Source: Rhodoligotrophos appendicifer
GTDB taxonomy: Bacteria; Pseudomonadota; Alphaproteobacteria; Rhizobiales; Im1
Assembly (NCBI RefSeq): GCF_007474605.1
Contig: NZ_VHKL01000015.1
Span: 1 to 64,000 of the forward strand
DNA length: 64,000 bases
Direction: 5' to 3'
Below the pieces are notes generated by a model that worked only from the letters and a program-made list of their open reading frames with translations, did not search any database and had not been told where the DNA came from. Every line of letters begins with the position of its first letter. Position 1 is the first letter of the stretch. The position numbers were made by a program, and so were the translations under genes. This document shows positions 8,429 through 15,577 of this stretch, piece by piece.

Positions 8429-9420
8429 GCCTGCGCCGATGGCTTGCCACCAGCCCTGTGGTTGTCGCCCTTGCAGCGAGCGGATGCGCCGGCAACCAGT
8501 CTGCCTTCGCCCCGACGGGAATAGATGCCGATCGCATCAACCTGTTGTTCTGGATCATGACCTTGGCGGGGGGCGTCATCCTGCTCGCTGTCATGATTTT
8601 GACGGCCCTTGTCATCGCCCGGCCCGCGTGGTTTCGCCGGCGCATTGCAAATGACCGCTTCGTCATCGGCGCAGGAATCGTCTTCCCCATGGTGACTCTG
8701 ACCGTCCTGCTCACCTACGGGCTTCTGATGATGCGCGCCGGCGCTCCCCTCGCCGCAGGACAGGAGACACTGCGGATCGCGGTGAGCGGCGAACAGTGGT
8801 GGTGGCGGGTCACCTATCGGGATTCCCGGGGGCAGCAGATGGAGAGTGCCAACGAAATTCGCATCCCCGTGGGTCGCCCCGTCGCTCTCGAACTGACGAC
8901 GGCGGATGTCATTCACAGCTTCTGGGTTCCGAACCTCGCCGGCAAGCTCGACATGATCCCGGGTCGCACCAACGTGCTGACCCTCCAGGCGACCGAGAAA
9001 GGGATCAGCCGCGGTCAATGTGCCGAATATTGCGGCGGTGCCCACGCGATGATGTCCCTTCACGTGGTGGCCTTGCCGGAGAACGAGTTCCAGGATTGGT
9101 GGCTGCGGGAGGCAGCCCCCGCATCCGGCCCCGATTACGCGGAACAGCAATGGGGTCGGCAGGTCTTCCTGGAGAGCGGCTGCGGCAGCTGCCACACGGT
9201 TCGGGGCACGCCGGCGCAAGGCAAGATTGGTCCGGATCTCACCCATGTCGGCAGCCGCCTGTCGCTGGCGGCCGCCACGCTCCCGAATGATGCGGAAGCT
9301 TTCGCGCGCTGGATCAGGGACAACCAGCACATCAAGCCGGAGAACAGGATGCCGGGCTACACCATCTTCTCCGTTGAGCAGCTCGCGGTTCTCGCCGCCT
9401 ATCTCGAGGGGCTGAAATAG
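8425..9420 (+). CDS. coxB: Cytochrome c oxidase subunit II with fused cytochrome c domain (caa3-type, first oxidase)
   Basis: GTG 8425 overlaps the previous stop (GTGA), with GGAGG at 8411-8415. The 331-residue product has a lipoprotein-type signal ending AASGC (Cys21), two membrane helices, and a CuA cupredoxin domain with His164, Cys199, Cys203, His207 and Met210. A C-terminal cytochrome c domain carries CGSCH (253-257) and the likely axial Met in ENRMPGYTIF. This fused architecture defines caa3 oxidases: electrons from periplasmic cytochromes enter the haem c, then CuA. All CuA ligands are present. It sits directly before the CaCA exchanger gene and the coxA/coxC fusion. Confidence 0.92.
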   Translation: MSLRRWLATSPVVVALAASGCAGNQSAFAPTGIDADRINLLFWIMTLAGGVILLAVMILTALVIARPAWFRRRIANDRFVIGAGIVFPMVTLTVLLTYGLLMMRAGAPLAAGQETLRIAVSGEQWWWRVTYRDSRGQQMESANEIRIPVGRPVALELTTADVIHSFWVPNLAGKLDMIPGRTNVLTLQATEKGISRGQCAEYCGGAHAMMSLHVVALPENEFQDWWLREAAPASGPDYAEQQWGRQVFLESGCGSCHTVRGTPAQGKIGPDLTHVGSRLSLAAATLPNDAEAFARWIRDNQHIKPENRMPGYTIFSVEQLAVLAAYLEGLK

Positions 9421-9428
9421 CGAAGCCG

Positions 9429-10493
9429 ATGCTCGATTTCACTCAGCTCAATCTCGTCATCAATCTGCTGATCTTCGCATCGGCGGGCGTTGCGGTGTGG
9501 ATGGCGGGAGCGCGGATCACGTCCTATGCGAACTCGTTCAGTGTCAAGACCGGCATCGGACAGGCGACTGTGGGATTGCTTCTCCTCGGCGGGATCACCT
9601 CGCTGCCGGAAATCGGCGCCACTGTCACGTCCGCGTCCATCGGCGCAGCCAACCTCGCCCTGAACAATCTGTTCGGCAGCATTGCCTTTCAAGTCGTCAT
9701 TCTGGTCATCGTGGATTTTGCTATAGGCCGGCAGGCTCTCACAGCGGTGGTGCCGGACCCCATGGTGATGCTGCAGGGCGGCCTGAACATTCTTCTGCTC
9801 ACCCTCATGACGGCAGGAATGATCACTGGCGACATTGCCGTCCTCGGGATCGGCGCCTGGGCCTGGGCAGGTCTTCTCGCCTATGTCTTCAGCGTCTATC
9901 TGCTGGCACAGTCTCAAGACCGCAGGTCCTGGTTGGCGGCAGACCGGGGGCAGCTCAACCGAAGTCTCCAACGAAAGCAGGACGATGCACAGAAAACCGC
10001 CGATGAGGCGCATCAGGCCATCAGCCTCCGCAGAACGATCGCCTGGATCGTCGGCCTTGGCGCAGTCATCCTCGTCGCTGGTTATTTTCTCTCCTTGACC
10101 GGCGATGCCATGGCAAAGCAGACAGGACTGGGCGGCAGTTTCGTGGGCTTCGTGCTCCTCGCCGGGGCCACCTCCCTTCCGGAGTTTAGCACCGCGCTGG
10201 CGGCGGGGCGGCAAGGGCTCTACACCCTCGCGATCTCCGACATTCTCGGCACCAATCTCATCAATATTGGGCTCGTCTTCCTCGTCGATGCGATCGCAGA
10301 TGGAGAACCGGTTCTCAACAGCGCTGGTCCTTTTGCGGCCTTCGGCGCTTTGCTCGGGATCGCCGTCACCACTTTGTTCGTGATCGGGATGGCCGAGAGG
10401 GGCGATAAGACCATCGCTCGGATGGGGCTCGACTCCCTAGCGGTGCTGATCACCTACGGGACCGGGCTCGTCATTTTGTTTTTCCTGCGCTGA
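9429..10493 (+). CDS. Sodium/calcium-exchanger-family (CaCA, YrbG-like) membrane protein
   Basis: The 354-residue protein has about ten membrane segments in two halves separated by a charged cytoplasmic loop (about residues 160-195, rich in Gln, Arg and Asp). Each half has the alpha-repeat ion-binding pattern: GGITSLPEIGATVTSA in the first and GATSLPEFSTALAAG in the second. CaCA proteins exchange Ca2+ or other cations against Na+ or H+. It lies 8 bases after coxB and 14 before coxA, so it is an integral part of the oxidase operon. A link to calcium supply for the oxidase or to the ion gradient is speculation. Confidence 0.82.
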   Translation: MLDFTQLNLVINLLIFASAGVAVWMAGARITSYANSFSVKTGIGQATVGLLLLGGITSLPEIGATVTSASIGAANLALNNLFGSIAFQVVILVIVDFAIGRQALTAVVPDPMVMLQGGLNILLLTLMTAGMITGDIAVLGIGAWAWAGLLAYVFSVYLLAQSQDRRSWLAADRGQLNRSLQRKQDDAQKTADEAHQAISLRRTIAWIVGLGAVILVAGYFLSLTGDAMAKQTGLGGSFVGFVLLAGATSLPEFSTALAAGRQGLYTLAISDILGTNLINIGLVFLVDAIADGEPVLNSAGPFAAFGALLGIAVTTLFVIGMAERGDKTIARMGLDSLAVLITYGTGLVILFFLR

Positions 10494-10507
10494 GGGAGGA
10501 GAAGCTC

Positions 10508-13039
10508 ATGGCCCTACCCAATGTCGGCCCCCGCCCCGAAGGTGAGTTGGAAGAACTCAAGCGCATCTGGGCTACTCCGCGGGGTTGGCGCATCCTCACG
10601 GCCGTCAACAATACTGTGATCGGCATCCTCTATATCGGTGCCGCCTTCGCCTTCTTTTTGGCGGCGGGCGTTCTGGCCCTGCTCATGCGCACTCAGTTGG
10701 CGGTCGGGGACAATGATTTTCTGAGCCAGGATGTCTACAACCAGATCTTCACCATGCATGGAACCACCATGATGTTCCTGTTCGCGGTGCCGGCCGTCGA
10801 GGCTCTGGGCGTCATGCTTCTGCCGCAGATGCTGGCGGCGCGCGATCTGCCCTTCCCGCGGCTCAGCGCATATGCCATCTGGGCCTACATCATCGGCGGC
10901 ACGGTTTTCTTCTCCACGGTCTTCTATGGGCTTGCCCCAAAAGGCGGTTGGTTCATGTATCCGCCGCTCACCACGCTCGAGTACTCGCCCGGCGATAATG
11001 CCGATTTCTGGCTCCTCGGGATCGGCTTCATCGAGATCTCCGCCATCGCCGGCGCCATCGAGATCATCGTCGGCACGCTGCGCACCCGACCGCCGGGGAT
11101 GACGCTGGCGCGGATGCCGATCTTCGCCTGGGCCATGCTCATCTTTGCCGCCATGATCGTCTTCGCCTTTCCGGCCGTAATCCTGGCGACGATGCTCCTT
11201 GAGCTGGAGCGTGCCTTCGGCTGGCCCTTCTTCTCGTCAGACAAGGGCGGCGACGCCCTGCTCTGGCAGCACCTGTTCTGGTTCTTCGGCCACCCGGAAG
11301 TCTACATCATCTTTTTGCCGGCTGCGGGGCTGGTCTCCATGATGATCCCGACCATGGCGCAGACTCCCCTCATCGGCTATCGGCTGATCGTGGTGGCCCT
11401 TGTCGGCACCGGCTTTTTCAGCTTCGGCCTGTGGGTCCACCATATGTTCACCACCGGCATCCCGGCCCTGAGTCTGGCCTTCTTCTCGGCCGCCAGCATG
11501 GCGGTCGCCGTGCCCTCCGGAATCCAGGTCTTTTCGTGGATCGCCACCATGGCGGCGGGCCGAGAGCGCTTCCGGATCACCGTGCCGTCGCTGTTCATTC
11601 TCGGCTTCCTGTTCATCTTCGTTCTGGGCGGGCTCACCGGCGTCATGGTCGCCATGGTCCCTTTCGACTACCAGGCGCACGACACCTATTTCGTCGTCGC
11701 CCATTTCCATTATGTGCTGGTGGGCGGGATGGTGTTCCCCCTCTTTGCCACCTTCTATTACTGGGCGCCCATGGTGAGCCGAAACATGCTCTCCGAGCGT
11801 TTGGGGCGCTGGGCCTTCTGGCTCATGTTCTCGGGCTTCAACATCGCCTTCCTGCCCATGCACATCACCGGTCTGGCGGGAATGCCGCGACGGGTCTGGA
11901 CCTATTCCAGTGGTATGGGTTGGGACACGCTGAATTCGATTTCCACTGCCGGCGCCTTCATCATGGCAAGTGGCGTTCTCGTCTTCGTCCTGGATTTGAT
12001 CCTGAACTTCCGCACCGGTGAGGGGGGTCCGGACAATCCTTGGAACGCCGGCACATTGGAGTTCCTGCCGAACGACGTCTACTCCACCCGCAGCATTCCT
12101 CACGTCACCAGCCGGGAGCCCTTGTGGGACAACCCGGACTTGGCGCGCGAGGTGAAGGAAGGGCTTCACTACCTTCCCAACGCCCCCACCGGCGGCCGCG
12201 AGACGATCGTCACCTCGGTGGTGGATGCCAAGCCGCAATACATCATCCAGATGCCTGGTCCCAGTTGGACCCATCTGAGCGCGGCCGTCTTTACCGCCGC
12301 CTTCTTTCTCCTTCTGACCGTGAAGATGGTGACGCTGGCAGTCAGTTGCGGTGTTCTCGCGGTCCTGTCCTGCATCGTTTGGGCCTGGCAGCTCGACAAG
12401 CCGTCACAGGGCGATGTCGAGATCGGCTCCGGTATCAGGATCCCCACCTATATGACCGGGCCGCAATCCCATAGCTGGTGGGCCATGGTCGTGCTGATGC
12501 TCGTCGCGGCCTCGCTCTACCTCGCCTATGTCTTCTCCTATTTCTACCTGTGGGTCGTCTCGCCCGAAGTCTGGGCTCCGGCCGGATCCCCCGCCCCTCC
12601 GTCACTGGGATTTCCCTTGGGTTCGGCAGCTCTGCTCCTGGGTGGCTGCCTTGTCTTGTTCTTGACCGACAAGGCGTTGCCGCCGTCGGGCCGGCGCAGC
12701 GGACCGGTCGTGGGCGGCCTCATGATTGCGGCAGTCGCCCTCGGAGCGGCCGTGGTCCTGGAGATCTGGGGACACTGGACGACGGGATTGCGCCCGGATG
12801 CGAGTGCCTACGGCGCCATGGTCTACCTAGCCGCCGCGCTCACCGGCCAGGCCGCCGCTGCGGTGATCATCATGTGTCTGTTCGCCTGCGGCCGCATGGT
12901 CGCCGGGCAGCTCGATAAGGAGCGCAGGATTACCTTCGACAATGCGAAGCTGTTCTACGTTTACACCGCGGCACAAGGCCTCGTTGGTCTGCTCCTCATT
13001 CACGGCTTCCCGCGCTTGGTTGCTGAGGCCACGCCATGA
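10508..13039 (+). CDS. coxA: Cytochrome c oxidase subunit I/III fusion, A1-type catalytic subunit
   Basis: The 843-residue protein fuses subunit I (about 20-560) with a subunit III-like domain (about 640-843, starting HSWWAMVVLMLV). AGGGAGGAG precedes the ATG. Subunit I has all metal ligands: His84 and His401 for haem a, His399 for haem a3, and His262, His311 and His312 for CuB with Tyr266 in GHPEVY. Glu264 in that motif is the D-channel glutamate of A1-type oxidases. The enzyme reduces O2 to water and pumps protons in the inner membrane. The fusion parallels caa3 enzymes such as that of Thermus. The stop overlaps the next start by 4 bases. Confidence 0.93.
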   Translation: MALPNVGPRPEGELEELKRIWATPRGWRILTAVNNTVIGILYIGAAFAFFLAAGVLALLMRTQLAVGDNDFLSQDVYNQIFTMHGTTMMFLFAVPAVEALGVMLLPQMLAARDLPFPRLSAYAIWAYIIGGTVFFSTVFYGLAPKGGWFMYPPLTTLEYSPGDNADFWLLGIGFIEISAIAGAIEIIVGTLRTRPPGMTLARMPIFAWAMLIFAAMIVFAFPAVILATMLLELERAFGWPFFSSDKGGDALLWQHLFWFFGHPEVYIIFLPAAGLVSMMIPTMAQTPLIGYRLIVVALVGTGFFSFGLWVHHMFTTGIPALSLAFFSAASMAVAVPSGIQVFSWIATMAAGRERFRITVPSLFILGFLFIFVLGGLTGVMVAMVPFDYQAHDTYFVVAHFHYVLVGGMVFPLFATFYYWAPMVSRNMLSERLGRWAFWLMFSGFNIAFLPMHITGLAGMPRRVWTYSSGMGWDTLNSISTAGAFIMASGVLVFVLDLILNFRTGEGGPDNPWNAGTLEFLPNDVYSTRSIPHVTSREPLWDNPDLAREVKEGLHYLPNAPTGGRETIVTSVVDAKPQYIIQMPGPSWTHLSAAVFTAAFFLLLTVKMVTLAVSCGVLAVLSCIVWAWQLDKPSQGDVEIGSGIRIPTYMTGPQSHSWWAMVVLMLVAASLYLAYVFSYFYLWVVSPEVWAPAGSPAPPSLGFPLGSAALLLGGCLVLFLTDKALPPSGRRSGPVVGGLMIAAVALGAAVVLEIWGHWTTGLRPDASAYGAMVYLAAALTGQAAAAVIIMCLFACGRMVAGQLDKERRITFDNAKLFYVYTAAQGLVGLLLIHGFPRLVAEATP

Positions 13040-13419
13040 CCGAGGATCTGCGCGGCGAGCGCCCGATGATGGGAGTGTTCGTCTATCTGCTATGGGGACC
13101 GCTTCTGTGGTCGCTGCACTTGCTCTTGGTTTATGCGAGTCATACCGGGCTGTGCCGGATGGAGCTTGCCGACTGGCATGGTCTCCCTCTCGTTCAGGGC
13201 ATCATCATTGGGGTTACGGTTGCCCTGGCTGCGGCGGCGACAGCGCTTCTGATTTGGCCGAAGACCTTTTTTCGAGCCTTCGTGGGCAGCCAGCCTGGGG
13301 CCGATCTCGACACCTTCATCATGCGCACCATGCGCCTCCTTGCGGTTCTGTCGATCGGCGGCATTCTCTGGTCCGGGATGGCAGCCATTGTCCTGCCCTC
13401 GTGTCTGCAGCTGCGATGA
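13036..13419 (+). CDS. Small three-helix membrane protein of the oxidase operon
   Basis: I do not recognise a named family. The 127-residue product has three hydrophobic segments (about 12-33, 48-72 and 100-122), a conserved-looking GPLLWSLHLLLVYASHTG in the first, and a soluble loop between helices two and three. ATG 13036 overlaps the coxA stop (ATGA), so translation is coupled. Its position last in the operon suggests an accessory or assembly component of the oxidase, which is inference from context. The convergent AI-2E-family gene ends 12 bases beyond it. Confidence 0.7.
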   Translation: MTEDLRGERPMMGVFVYLLWGPLLWSLHLLLVYASHTGLCRMELADWHGLPLVQGIIIGVTVALAAAATALLIWPKTFFRAFVGSQPGADLDTFIMRTMRLLAVLSIGGILWSGMAAIVLPSCLQLR

Positions 13420-13431
13420 TCCGGCCGGCCT

Positions 13432-14472
13432 TCACTCCGCATCATCCCCCGGAACGTCTACCGGCTCCTCGAGCACCTCTCTCACATAGAGAAGTTTCAC
13501 CATCACGAAGATGACAACGGTCAAGGGCATGCCGAACAGGAACCCCAGGGGACCGAACAGCAGGCCCAACGCCAGGACGACGAACAGGCCCAGCACCGGC
13601 GGCAGGTCCACCGTCTGCCTCTGGACCAGCGGAACGACCACGTTGTTCTCGATTTGCTGGATGAGAAGATAGAGGCCCATCACCCAGTACACGGTCGTAT
13701 CTCCCACGGACAGCGCCACGAGGATCGCCGGAATCGCGCTGAGGATAGGACCAAAATAGGGGATGAATTCGAGCAGCCCCGCCAGGATCCCCAGCGTGAG
13801 CGCGGAAGGGACGCCGATGATGAAGAGCCCGATGGTCGTCGCCACCCCGACGAACAGCATCGTCAGCAATTGGCCCAGGAGCCAGAGCTTCAGCGCCTCC
13901 CCGGAATGGTCGAGTGCAGCACGGGCGTGCTTCCGGCTTTCGCGCGGAAACAGGGTGACGAAACCACGTTTGTAAAGGTCTGGATCCACGGCCAGATAGG
14001 CGCCCGCCACCAGGATCAGGATACCGCCCGACAGCGCGGTGACGACGTTGGATGTGTATCCCGCGATGCTCCCGAAGACCCCGCCGCGGTTGAGGATCTG
14101 GGTTGCCTGCTCGCCCAGCCTGTCCCAGAGATCGGGAATTCCAACTTGGTGTCCTACGGACGAAATCATGCTTGGAAAGGTCTGGATCAGAGCCATGACC
14201 TGGGCCTGAATCTGGCTGCCGAAGACAAACAGGAATCCGCCGATGCTGACGGCGACGAGGATGAGGACGATAGCCAGCCCCGCCATCCGCCCGATCGGCG
14301 TGTACTTCTCCAGGAACTGTGACGCAGCCACCAGCAGCGATGCGAAGATGATGGATCCGAAAACCAGCAGCAGCAGCTGCGACAATTGGTAGATCAGCAG
14401 GATGGCGACGAGCGCCAGAGCGGTCCCCAGGGTCTGCGTGATAAACCGCCTCGAGGGCTGGAGATGGTCCAC
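13432..14472 (-). CDS. AI-2E-family membrane transporter
   Basis: The 346-residue product (start taken at GTG 14472 after a GGCGG-like site; the open frame continues to TTG 14553) has about seven or eight membrane segments. It has the AI-2E/PerM architecture: paired N-terminal helices, a soluble amphipathic domain (about 100-170), then the signature GLLEFIPYFGPILSAIPAIL and LIQQIENNVVVPLVQRQTVD. Members include TqsA-type autoinducer exporters, Na+/H+ antiporters and many unassigned proteins, so substrate is not assignable. It lies alone between the two oxidase operons, convergent with the first. It seems unrelated to respiration. Confidence 0.82.
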   Translation of the reverse strand: MDHLQPSRRFITQTLGTALALVAILLIYQLSQLLLLVFGSIIFASLLVAASQFLEKYTPIGRMAGLAIVLILVAVSIGGFLFVFGSQIQAQVMALIQTFPSMISSVGHQVGIPDLWDRLGEQATQILNRGGVFGSIAGYTSNVVTALSGGILILVAGAYLAVDPDLYKRGFVTLFPRESRKHARAALDHSGEALKLWLLGQLLTMLFVGVATTIGLFIIGVPSALTLGILAGLLEFIPYFGPILSAIPAILVALSVGDTTVYWVMGLYLLIQQIENNVVVPLVQRQTVDLPPVLGLFVVLALGLLFGPLGFLFGMPLTVVIFVMVKLLYVREVLEEPVDVPGDDAE

Positions 14473-14908
14473 TGTGTATCCGCCGCGATCTGACTGCCAT
14501 GGCAATGAGGGTGATGGTCGAACTCCTCGGCGACGCTGCCTGAACTCTCCCAAGGCTTAAAAAAGCAGTTCCGGGAACTTCTACAAGACAGGAAACGTGT
14601 CAAGAAAGCAGATATTGTTGTGATCTCCTCTTTCGCGAGCTCGTTATCCGACTGCCGATAACGCCGCTCCATCCGGCGGGGTGAACGGTTCCGACCATGA
14701 GCAGGCGAGCATCTCGGGCAGTATTCAGCAATCGCGTCGTCCTCGATTGTTCACTGTGGATGTTGAGCCTGAAGCCTTTGCTCTGGATGCTGCGATCGTT
14801 CTGTGGTGTCCGCCTCACCGCGCGGGGCGCAATGATCGACCCGGCGGTGCAACCATTCTGCCGCGTCTCTGTTTCAAAAGGGCAGTGTACGAACGCGAAA
14901 GCCCTTCC
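14473..14908. other. Upstream region of the alternative complex III operon
   Basis: This gap of about 435 bases lies between divergent genes. The frame of actA stays open back to 14681, but that stretch has no family similarity and no good ribosome site, so I treat it as leader. It must contain the promoter of the long act-cta operon. I could not identify convincing -35/-10 boxes or a regulator site. Confidence 0.4.
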
Positions 14909-15577
14909 ATGCCGCAGATCTTCACGGCGTCGGCGGATACGTGGCTCCGAGCCATGCTCCTGCTGGCCGTGCTTGTGATCTGTGCAGGGATCCTGCTCAT
15001 CGGCGGCTACATGGACTCGAGCTACGCCACGCTGGTGGGGTGGGTACGCGATCAGCCGGTGCCCTTCAGTCACGAACACCATGTGCGCGGCCTTGGCATC
15101 GATTGTCGCTACTGCCACACCTCAGTCGAGATTGGGCCGCAAGCCGGACTGCCCGCGACCCATATCTGCATGACCTGCCACTCACAGGTCTGGACGGGCG
15201 CTCCCATGCTTGCACCGGTGCGCGAAAGCCTAGCCAAGGACACGCCCTTGCAATGGCATCGAGTCGCGCGTGTGCCCGACTACGTCTATTTCAACCACTC
15301 GATCCACATCGCCCGCGGCGTCCCCTGCGTCACCTGTCATGGCCGTGTCGATCAGATGCCTCTGCTCGCCCGTGCGGAACCCTTTCAGATGCAATGGTGT
15401 CTTGATTGTCACCGTAACCCCGCACCCAATCTGCGCCCGCCCGATCAGGTGACGCGGATGGACTGGAGTGATTGGGACAATCATCCCGAACAGCACAAGG
15501 AGTATGGTGCACTCATGGTGAAGGCATATGGAATTGAGCCCTCGAAGCTCGATGACTGTAGCATCTGCCATCGATGA
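14909..15577 (+). CDS. actA: Alternative complex III pentahaem cytochrome c subunit ActA
   Basis: The 222-residue protein has one N-terminal membrane anchor (about 13-33) and five CxxCH sites: CRYCH (66-70), CMTCH (87-91), CVTCH (140-144), CLDCH (164-168) and CSICH (217-221). This is the haem count and size of ActA in alternative complex III. There it forms the periplasmic electron wire from quinol to the acceptor oxidase. The ATG at 14909 begins the part with family features. The stop overlaps actB by 4 bases. The ribosome site is weak, so the exact start is less certain than the identity. Confidence 0.88.
   Translation: MPQIFTASADTWLRAMLLLAVLVICAGILLIGGYMDSSYATLVGWVRDQPVPFSHEHHVRGLGIDCRYCHTSVEIGPQAGLPATHICMTCHSQVWTGAPMLAPVRESLAKDTPLQWHRVARVPDYVYFNHSIHIARGVPCVTCHGRVDQMPLLARAEPFQMQWCLDCHRNPAPNLRPPDQVTRMDWSDWDNHPEQHKEYGALMVKAYGIEPSKLDDCSICHR

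Noticed and set aside
11237-12274. Long leftward open frame of 345 codons inside coxA
   Set aside because: It is a His/Asp/Gly-rich antisense shadow of the subunit I gene with no family features.
14681-14908. N-terminal extension of actA
   Set aside because: Open frame but no similarity, no membrane helix and no ribosome site; the anchor helix starts after ATG 14909.
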